Shown here: positions 5,959 to 12,500 of the stretch, in pieces
Layout: each line of letters begins with the position of its first letter
How positions within the stretch are numbered: the stretch's first letter is position 1
NCBI GenBank assembly: GCA_012295275.1
Contig: CM022678.1
Coordinates: 15,770,545-15,783,044, forward strand
Source of the DNA: Chrysomallon squamiferum
Taxonomy: Eukaryota; Mollusca; Gastropoda; Neomphalida; Peltospiridae
Direction of reading: 5' to 3'
DNA: 12,500 nt
Program-made: the position numbers and the translations under genes
Notes under the pieces: generated by a model
What the model was told of the DNA's origin: nothing
The model's database searches: none
What the model saw: the letters and a program-made list of their open reading frames with translations, nothing else

Positions 5959-6025
<67 letters not shown>
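5959..6025. repeat. (TC)33 pyrimidine tract
   Basis: Uninterrupted TC dinucleotides over 67 bases; a homopurine/homopyrimidine tract able in principle to form triplex DNA. Confidence 0.98.
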
Positions 6026-6029
<4 letters not shown>

Positions 6030-6119
6030 GATTTAGAGACAAAGTGTTTATATTGAACAGTGCGAACTGTTAGCCCAAATGCACTTAATGCAATAACAGT
6101 TTACATACATTAAGTAAAA

Positions 6120-6325
6120 TATTTTTAAAAAAATAAATAAAAAGTAAAAAAAAAAAGAGAAAAAAATTAAAATGAAAGAAAGGAAAAAAACAACAACACT
6201 ATATACTGTTTACATGTTGTTGTTTTTTTTACCAGCATTTAAACATCCATAATTCATTATTTTATTGTTACCAAATAACTGATATTTTATCGCTAAAAAA
6301 AAAAGAAAAAAAAAAAAAGAAGAAT
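6120..6325. repeat. A-rich tracts
   Basis: Two poly-A-rich stretches (about 6120-6190 and 6293-6325) with occasional G and T. They could be decayed tails of retroposed sequences, but no element body is recognised. Confidence 0.6.
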
Positions 6326-6900
6326 TAATTAATTCGTTTCAAACATTGCATTTACGCAAGTATCTTCAGGGCATATATATACATGCACGTATTTACACAC
6401 ACGCAAACATGCACAAACACACACAGATACACGCATATACAGACACATTTTTAATCTACTGATAACTTGCTATGACAGTGATAAAATTCCTTGTTGTTTC
6501 AACAGAACAGACTGTAAAATTATTTATCAGTTCTGTTATCACTGGCTTTTAAAACAAATAAATTATAGATTTAATTATTATCCTTCCTTTTTAAATCATT
6601 TATTATGCTTAGTATATTTGAAAAATACTTTTTAATGTTTGTAACACATTTTTTAAACAGATAAATAAAATAAATAAATAATTTAGACTAAACAACAGTA
6701 TTTAGTAAAACCGAGAGCTTGGTATAATACTGTGATGTCAACATATCACGTATTGGAATTAACGAATAAATATCCTATGTAACTTAACTTACAAGGTTAT
6801 GAGTATTATGACGTTATATATAAGTCAGTATACTAAGTACAGACGTGAGATATATTCTGTATTACACGTGTAATTATTAACATCTTTAAAACAAAATAAA
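6326..6900. other. AT-rich intergenic sequence upstream of the histone gene
   Basis: No gene seen. A CA-rich patch lies at 6394-6447. The 9-bp inverted repeat CAGTGATAA (about 6475-6483) is matched by TTATCACTG near 6537. The perfect 14-bp palindrome ATTACACGTGTAAT at 6861-6874 is centred on an E-box. Confidence 0.4.
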
Positions 6901-6919
6901 ACACAGATTGGCTCGACTG

Positions 6920-7027
6920 ATGAAAATGAGCGAAGCCATTTTGTTGTTGTTCGCCGTGACACGTTTACTCCTATTTTCTTCAACGAAAACAACAAAACAG
7001 TGTCTTATTCGCTTACACACACATTAA
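6920..7027 (+). CDS. Small ORF with a signal-peptide-like N-terminus
   Basis: Thirty-five codons from ATG 6920 (or 33 from ATG 6926, which has A at -3) to TAA 7025-7027. A short polar start (MKMSEA) is followed by a hydrophobic run ILLLFAVTRLLLF and a basic tail. The leucines come partly from a (TTG)n run. It could be a first exon or chance. No donor was identified within it and no family is recognised. Confidence 0.12.
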   Translation: MKMSEAILLLFAVTRLLLFSSTKTTKQCLIRLHTH

Positions 7028-7540
7028 ACATTAAAAACAACCTTTAAAATCATTTAGTGTGTTGTGGATGTTGTGATAGTTGTCGTCTGATGCCGTTTTG
7101 CGAATGTTTTGTTTATCGCTGTAAGGTAACACAAGAAGAAAATGGCGGGGCTGGTTTGATAGTTGTGTTTCTTTCAGCCGCGGTTTGTCGCTTTTTGCGA
7201 GACTGCAGATATATTTTCAGTTGAAATTTCAGTCAGAAGTGAAAAGACAGCAAACACAGAGTGTAGAAAACCTTTAACTGTGCTGTGTAAATCAAACATT
7301 AATTTACAACAGACGTATTTAGTGCACCACTGTGCTTATTATCTCGCAAATTTCGCCACAAATTCACTGTTTGTAATAAAACAAGATAACTTAAATATTT
7401 TATGTTTCGTACAGTTGTAGATATGTATCTGTTCTAAACGACTGTCAATTTAAAATTAGGAGAAAATGTGTTAAAAACCGACAAAGAAGGCAATTTCGTA
7501 GGTAGGAAGCACAAAAACTAACACGACAGCTGAAAACTGC
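7028..7540. other. Upstream flank of the H1 gene, no supported gene
   Basis: CpG frequency rises here. AAAATGGCGG at 7139-7148 matches the YY1 core. AAG|GTAACA near 7126 and TGTTTCTTTCAG ending near 7180 could bound a 50-60-nt intron in a leader transcript. AAACACA, the H1-box word, occurs at 7252-7258 but about 330 bp upstream of the TATA box, too far to count as the usual proximal element. A frame at 7163-7420 begins with GTG and has no recognisable product. Confidence 0.3.
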
Positions 7541-7550
7541 CTCGCGCGAG
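7541..7550. promoter_or_regulatory. CTCGCGCGAG palindrome upstream of the H1 TATA box
   Basis: Perfect 10-bp CpG palindrome 40-50 bp upstream of the TATA box. Its GCGC core overlaps E2F-like words. No binding factor can be assigned from sequence alone. Confidence 0.25.
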
Positions 7551-7590
7551 CGAATGTTTGTGGTCACTTCTGCGAAGTCCGCGCTTTATT

Positions 7591-7598
7591 TATAAATA
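7591..7598 (+). promoter_or_regulatory. TATA box of the H1 gene
   Basis: TATAAATA sits in a GC-rich context about 100 bp before the start codon. It predicts transcription starting near 7620-7625. An initiator-like TCAGTA at 7630-7635 is a slightly more distant alternative. The leader would be about 65-75 nt, free of upstream ATGs. No other TATA element in this part of the window is so well placed before a gene. Confidence 0.7.
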
Positions 7599-7696
7599 GT
7601 GAGTCGAGTCGAGGCGAAGCGGCACTTGCTCAGTACACAAACGAGACAGTACGTTCGTCTGTTTTCGTGAGAGAAACGATTCAAAACAAAACGAAG

Positions 7697-8287
7697 ATGT
7701 CTGACGCTGCCGCAACCCCAGTGAAGACTCCCAAGAAGAAAACAACTAAGCCCAAAGTTCCTGCCAGTCACCCTAAATACAGCGAGATGATCAAGACGGC
7801 GATTGCAGCTTTGAAAGAGAGGGGAGGCTCGTCTCGCCAAGCCATTCTCAACTACATCTTGAAAACTTACAAAGTGAGCGACCCGAAAACCGTGAACCAG
7901 CATCTGAAGATGTCGCTGCGAGCCGGGGTGAAAAACAACAGCTTGAAGCAGTCGAAGGGGACCGGCGCCTCTGGGTCGTTCAGACTGGGAGACGTGAAAA
8001 CGCCCAAAGTGAAGAAACCAGCAGCGGCGAAAAAAGCGACGAAGCCCAAGGCAGCCAAACCGAAGACGGTGAAGAAAGCGAAATCTCCCAAGAAAGTGAA
8101 GGCGGAGAAACCCAAGAAACCAACGAAACCAACGAAGAAAGCGTCGCCGAAGAAGGCAGAGAAACCAAAAGCTAAAAAGGCAGCTAAACCCAAATCACCC
8201 AAAGCAGTGAAAGCCAAAACGACGAAGACGGTGAAGCCCAAGAAAGTGAAGAAGGCAAAAACACCAAAGAAGGCAGCAAAGAAGTAG
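7697..8287 (+). CDS. Linker histone H1, replication-independent H1.0/H5-like type
   Basis: The 196-residue protein binds the nucleosome dyad and linker DNA and compacts chromatin in the nucleus. It has the three-part H1 layout: a lysine/proline-rich N-tail (1-23), a winged-helix globular domain (about 24-98) and a basic C-tail (99-196). The domain shows SHPKYSEMI, ERGGSSRQAI, helix 3 at about 63-79 and the wing KQSKGTGASGSFRLG (84-98). HPKYSEMI and GGSSRQ resemble vertebrate H1.0/H5. CDK-type S/T-P-x-K/K motifs occur at T11, S130, S150 and T189, with further TP/SP sites at T7, T102 and S167. The start is the first in-frame ATG, with A at -3; the frame is open upstream but has no ATG. There are no introns. 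No core histone genes and no 3' stem-loop are visible, pointing to a solitary polyadenylated gene. Whether it is a true H1.0 orthologue or an orphan canonical H1 needs a phylogeny. Confidence 0.97.
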   Translation: MSDAAATPVKTPKKKTTKPKVPASHPKYSEMIKTAIAALKERGGSSRQAILNYILKTYKVSDPKTVNQHLKMSLRAGVKNNSLKQSKGTGASGSFRLGDVKTPKVKKPAAAKKATKPKAAKPKTVKKAKSPKKVKAEKPKKPTKPTKKASPKKAEKPKAKKAAKPKSPKAVKAKTTKTVKPKKVKKAKTPKKAAKK

Positions 8288-8407
8288 ATGTATGTATTGT
8301 ACAGCGACTTTGTAAATATGTAAAAAAAACTATCATCTGTTCCATACTGTGTGTTTGTGATTGTAAGATCAACATGTGTTTTCACAGACTTTATGCAAGT
8401 ATAAACT

Positions 8408-8413
8408 ATTAAA
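8408..8413 (+). terminator. Candidate polyadenylation signal ATTAAA for H1
   Basis: First strong polyadenylation-signal variant after the H1 stop, 120 bp downstream. A short TG-containing stretch (ACATGTGTATT) follows about 25-35 bp later. It would give a 3' UTR of about 140-150 nt. No AATAAA occurs between the stop codon and 9000. Confidence 0.4.
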
Positions 8414-8908
8414 TGTTCTCGCAGACGTTATATTATACATGTGTATTAACTGTTAATACTATGAAAACAAACATTATAAATGTGTATAAAATGTTGGCTG
8501 TTCACAAAGTGTGACATGTGAAGAACTTTGACATCAGCAAGTGTCTGTAAATATCTTTATAATCATCATCATCATCATCGCCATCATCAGATATGTGTTG
8601 TGACTTTCATTGAAGATTACAAAAACATTATCAAGAAGTTTGACTGATTTTTTTTGTTTGTTTGCCATTTGCTGATGCAGTTGGCGGAAGCTGATTTGTA
8701 AAACGTTTACATCAAAGAGAATTTCACGAACTTTTCCTGATGATTCTGCATCAGATGTGACTGTCTACACTCTACTGGTATCATTTTTTGAAACATTTTC
8801 ATCATCATCATCATCTTCATCGTTATTATTATATTTTAAATCATGCATATTTCAGTGCTTCATTTTATTCATTGTATTTATTTTCACGCAGGGCGTGTTT
8901 CATTTCTC

Positions 8909-8914
8909 ATTAAA
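8909..8914 (+). terminator. Alternative distal polyadenylation signal ATTAAA
   Basis: ATTAAA with TGTA words nearby and a clear GT/T-rich downstream element (TTGTTGTGTTCTTTGTTTTT) 20-45 bp later, arguably the better-formed site. Use would give a 3' UTR of about 650 nt, comparable to the long tails of H1.0-type messages. Confidence 0.4.
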
Positions 8915-9337
8915 CTCCATTGTACATTTTATATCTTGTTGTGTTCTTTGTTTTTACAATTTGTTTAATATAAATTGATCATTTTCCCTTTTATTAATTC
9001 TATTGAGGATAAGTCTTTATAATCCTTTATAACATATTTTATTTGGAATGAAAAACCGATACCAAGAAAAACTTCTTGAGTTTATTTAGAGAATATATTA
9101 TTTGCAGCAAATATTTCAGTCTATTTTTTTTTTTTTTAAATTTATGAAAAGAAAAAGAATATTTTTATTATGCTTAAATTTCTGTCTTCTTTTCTATTTT
9201 CTTTTTCTTTTTTTTACTTGGACAACATTCAGGCAATTTAGCCTCTATTATGTTTAGTTTGATTTGTTTTATAATCCTGTACAACAATGTGTTTTTAAAA
9301 GGATTTCTCAGGAATCATAACTTAATGAGAAGTATTT

Positions 9338-9387
9338 GGGATATAACTCTTGAAGGAATAATTTAGACATTTTTAGAGTTATGTCCC
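9338..9387. repeat. Short inverted repeat, possible decayed mobile element piece
   Basis: GGGATATAACTCT (9338-9350) and AGAGTTATGTCCC (9375-9387) are complementary at 12 of 13 positions across a 24-nt loop. From memory, similar GAGTTAT(C/G)TCCCTT words are frequent in molluscan dispersed repeats; this was not searched. Confidence 0.5.
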
Positions 9388-9513
9388 TTGAATTAATAGG
9401 TCCTAATTTTATCATTAACCAAGCATGTGTAACTTGGGGAAGTTGTTATGAGACCTGGTGACAGTATAGTTGAGTTTTTTAATTCAAATGCTGACGAATA
9501 ATATTTTTTTTTG

Positions 9514-9545
9514 TAAGTGTGTTTGTGTGTGTGTGTGTGTATATG
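9514..9545. repeat. (TG)n microsatellite
   Basis: GTGTTTGTGTG run ending TATATGCATGCG. Confidence 0.85.
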
Positions 9546-9664
9546 CATGCGTTATAATGATTATTTTATTTATTTTTAACTATTTTTTTTAATTTTTAAT
9601 TTTTATTATTTTTATATATTTTATTATATACATATAAAAAAATAATAAAAATATAAAAAATAAT

Positions 9665-9845
9665 AAAAATGTATATATTGTGTCACAATATGGGCAAATA
9701 AATAATTTATTTACCAATTTATTTTATTTTATTTTATTTTATTTTTATTATTATTATTTTGTTTATATTTTATTATATATATAAAATAAAACAAATTGGT
9801 AACAAAATTATTTATTTACCCATATTGTGACACAATATACAAATT
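9665..9845. mobile_element. Foldback (MITE-like) element with long inverted arms
   Basis: The left arm 9665-9720 and right arm 9793-9845 are inverted copies, about 90% alike (TTGTGTCACAATATGGG in the left, its complement in the right). They surround a 72-bp AT-only loop that itself contains inverted TTTATTTTAT/ATAAAATAAA words. Each arm carries a smaller palindrome, ATATTGTG-N-CACAATAT. No coding capacity is present. Target-site duplications were not identified because the flanks are low-complexity, so calling it a transposon is an inference. Confidence 0.6.
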
Positions 9846-10020
9846 TTGTCATAAAAGAGGAAAAAAATAAAGCTATTTTTTATTGTTTATTTTATTATGA
9901 TTGTTTTATTTTTTTTTTTTTTTTTTGATTTTTTGCAGTAACAGATTTTGTTTTTTAAATTTTTAATTACTTATTTATTATTATAATTATTATTATTATT
10001 AAATTGCTATATATGTATAA
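9846..10020. other. T-rich sequence, no gene
   Basis: Poly-T at about 9907-9926 and an (ATT)n run at about 9978-10000. Confidence 0.6.
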
Positions 10021-10033
10021 TTTAATATTGGAG

Positions 10034-10046
10034 TGCGCGCGCGCGT
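10034..10046. repeat. (GC)n alternating tract
   Basis: TGCGCGCGCGCGT, an alternating purine-pyrimidine run with Z-DNA potential in otherwise AT-rich DNA. Confidence 0.8.
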
Positions 10047-10093
10047 CCCCTTCGACACTGTATGGATTTAATATATTGTATGGAAAGGGGTGT

Positions 10094-10095
10094 TT

Positions 10096-10128
<33 letters not shown>

Positions 10129-10136
10129 GTATGTAG
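10094..10136. repeat. Compound (TA)n-(TATG)n microsatellite
   Basis: About 11 TA units followed by about five TATG/GTAT units. Confidence 0.95.
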
Positions 10137-10262
10137 ATGAAAGGCGGGTTTCTCGGTGAACGTTCGAGTATCACAGTCGCTTTAAACATCACGTTTAAAC
10201 ATGCGTACGAATCACACACCGCGGCGAGTAAAATGTTGATAGCATCCAAGTTTATTTTCTCG
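10137..10262. other. CpG-rich unique block, possible exon or regulatory segment
   Basis: About a dozen CpGs in 125 bp, against a CpG-poor background. Both strands are open. The plus frame begins MKGGFLGERSSITVALNI at 10137. The minus frame begins MDAINILLAAVCDSYAC at 10249. Small palindromes GAACGTTC and GTTTAAAC lie inside. Neither peptide is recognised, and no confident splice sites were located. Confidence 0.2.
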
Positions 10263-10414
10263 CTGGAGGTTAATTTTTATAGTTCATGTGGAAGGGAGAT
10301 ATGTTTTCTTTATGGTTGTTTTATCTGATCTTATGGAAAGCCTTAAAAATATATATATATATATTTTTTTGTTTTGTTTTTCTTTTCTTATCGTCGTCTT
10401 CTTCAAATTTTATT

Positions 10415-10509
10415 ATTATTATGATTTATTTATTTATTTATTTTTTTTTTTTGGTAGTATATTTATTTATTTTTTTGTTTTGTTAGTGTATTTATTTATT
10501 TATTGATTG

Positions 10510-10555
<46 letters not shown>

Positions 10556-10701
10556 GATTTTTTTATTGAATTTGTTTTTGTTAGTGTATTTATTTATTCA
10601 TTCATTCATTTATTTATTCATTTATTATTATGATTTTTTTATTGATTTTTTTTGTTAGTGTATTCATTCATTCATTCATTCATTCATTTATTTATTTATT
10701 C

Positions 10702-10747
<46 letters not shown>
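10415..10747. repeat. TTTA/TTCA/TTA array with three higher-order copies
   Basis: Mixed (TTTA)n, (TTCA)n and (ATT)n units. The landmark TGTTAGTGTA recurs at 10481, 10579 and 10653, each followed by ATTTA or ATTCA runs and, before the last two, by ATGATTTTTTTATTGA. It ends in an (ATT)n run at about 10706-10747. Confidence 0.85.
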
Positions 10748-10845
10748 GTGTCTGTTCGTCTGTAATGTTTATGTGGAGTCAGTACGCAGGGACGTAGGAT
10801 ACGAACAGTGTACACGAACACCCCGTACTCTGCCGAGATTTGTCC

Positions 10846-11357
<512 letters not shown>

Positions 11358-11858
11358 ATGATGATGCCTGGGTATATTTTGTTAAAGACAGATGCACCGT
11401 GTGAGACTGGATCGCAGAGTCTGTCAGACGTGGGTTCAATGACTTAACCAACAACATGTTAATTTAACGTGATGAATATTTATCAGATTTTTTAACTGGA
11501 AACAGCAGCTTGAGAAATTATTATTATTTCAGTCAACATTACTTTATTTATTTTATTATATTTTTTTCTTATTTGTTTCTTCTTATTATTATTTATTTAT
11601 TAATATATTATTTCTTTAATATTCTCTTTTAAAATTTATGTTTCCTTTTATTTATTTATTTATTTATTTTTTTGCTTACTTATTCCGCTGGTAATTTATT
11701 GATTTACTTCTTGTTGTTGTTATTATTATTACTGATTGAAACAATCATCATAAAAATAACTACATGTATTGATATGTACTGGAACACTCACGCGACAGAC
11801 AATAAATACCTGTAGTACTAAAGAAGACAGCTATAAAAACATGTCTACCACAAAATTG
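11358..11858. other. No gene seen; short unique segment then AT-rich DNA
   Basis: 11363-11455 is unique and moderately GC-rich without recognisable coding or RNA structure. The remainder is TTTA/ATT-rich. Confidence 0.4.
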
Positions 11859-12057
11859 TATCGATCTTTCTTCTATATCTGAAACAAAACTGAAATTCTT
11901 TTATGAAACAATGACAAAAGAAGCAATAAATCTAAAAAATAATAAAAATATGGTACAAGCGAAAAGTAAGAAAAACAAATAATCAATAAATTTGTATCGA
12001 TATCTGGGTTTATTTTTAAAATAATAATGATAAGAGAGAGAAAGAGATGTATCGATA
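11859..12057. promoter_or_regulatory. Cluster of TATCGAT(A) motifs
   Basis: TATCGAT at 11859-11865 and TATCGATA at 11995-12002 and 12050-12057, within 200 bp. The word matches the insect DRE core. No adjoining gene is seen, so a promoter role is speculative. Confidence 0.2.
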
Positions 12058-12199
12058 AGCGATTATAGAAGATACTGAAGTCAGTACTGGTTGTTTGTAA
12101 AAACATTTTAATATCTGTTCGCTAAAAAAAAAAAAACAATTTTAATTTATTTGTTTTTCTCTTTTGTTAGTGAAGTTTTGGCATGTCAGACAGACACGC

Positions 12200-12203
<4 letters not shown>

Positions 12204-12281
<78 letters not shown>
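12204..12281. repeat. (GA)39 purine tract
   Basis: Uninterrupted GA dinucleotides over 78 bases; a homopurine tract. ORFs on either strand here (RERE or SLSL) are artefacts. Confidence 0.98.
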
Positions 12282-12283
<2 letters not shown>

Positions 12284-12500
12284 ACAATATCCAAACGAAG
12301 TGTTAAACTTAAGCATCACCATGTTGTTCAGTATTCTGCATGATTTAATTATACCACATATAAGTGTATTTATATTTATACACATTTAACAACATAATGT
12401 TTTAAATTATAATTTTAATTTTTTAAATTATTTTTTTATTCTTACATGATACATAATTTATTCAGTTCTGTAATCTAACTCAGCACTTTAGTATTTTTAT
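12282..12500. other. AT-rich sequence to the window end, nothing recognised
   Basis: No gene, repeat array or RNA is visible. Confidence 0.4.

Larger units (their letters stand above)
8414..9500. other. H1 3' flank, AT-rich, no supported gene
   Basis: Contains (ATC)n at 8562-8579, (ATC)n at about 8804-8818, poly-T near 9125-9137, and a 9-bp inverted repeat (CTGATGCAG near 8671, CTGCATCAG near 8746). The plus-strand ORF at 8757-8978 is serine/leucine/phenylalanine-rich low-complexity sequence. Confidence 0.5.

Noticed and set aside
7867-8385. Minus-strand ORF of 172 codons opposite the H1 C-tail
   Set aside because: Phenylalanine/alanine-rich low-complexity complement of the lysine/alanine/proline codons of H1; a shadow, as are the minus-strand frames at 7586-7903, 7980-8168 and 8184-8375.
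8288-8420. Histone 3' stem-loop after H1
   Set aside because: No GGCTCTTTTCAGAGCC-like hairpin or purine-rich downstream element is found in the expected position.
11363-11455. Possible tRNA, from GGGTTCAATG near a CCA-like ending
   Set aside because: The T-stem does not pair, and no acceptor, D or anticodon stem can be drawn.
12167-12389. Arg-Glu and Ser-Leu repeat ORFs
   Set aside because: Products of the (GA)39 tract on either strand.

Overview
The window is nuclear DNA from an animal. It is AT-rich, packed with microsatellites, and has little coding sequence. Base composition, the many (TG)n, (TC)n, (ATT)n, (CTA)n and (TATG)n tracts, an H1.0/H5-like linker histone and a short 'GAGTTATGTCCCTT' repeat motif together suggest a mollusc. 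That placement is a judgement, not something the sequence proves.

Only one gene is secure: an intronless linker histone H1 at 7697-8287 (+), 196 residues. It has a TATA box about 100 bases upstream of the start codon, no core histone genes nearby, no recognisable 3' histone stem-loop, and candidate polyadenylation signals downstream. It therefore looks like a solitary, polyadenylated, replication-independent-type H1.

The left part (1-2450) is less repetitive than most of the window and hides exon-like segments that ATG-based ORF finding misses. On the minus strand, 1819-1861, 1683-1760 and 1273-1467 read as successive exons with compatible phases. They have GTAAGA/AG and GTAATA/AG introns with branch-point-like motifs, and together encode the lysine/arginine-rich C-terminus of a protein I do not recognise. 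A further ATG-started reading frame at 1882-2043 lies directly upstream in the same frame, cut off by a single TAA. On the plus strand, 1-134 and 968-1139 are weaker exon candidates.

Region by region: 135-967 is AT-rich with short duplications; 2100-4190 holds a 17-bp tandem repeat, pentanucleotide and CTA arrays and a duplicated 61-bp segment; 4244-4637 is a 46-bp minisatellite in which each unit carries a splice-donor-like and usually an acceptor-like sequence; 4730-6330 is a microsatellite field with a perfect 78-bp palindrome; 6330-7590 leads into the H1 promoter; 8288-9500 is the H1 3' flank; 9665-9845 is a foldback element with nested palindromes; 10020-11360 is CpG-rich unique DNA followed by AT arrays and a (TG)n tract of about 500 bp; 11360-12500 is AT-rich with a (GA)39 tract. 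Apart from the minus-strand exons, which appear to form one transcript, I see no functional relationship among these elements.
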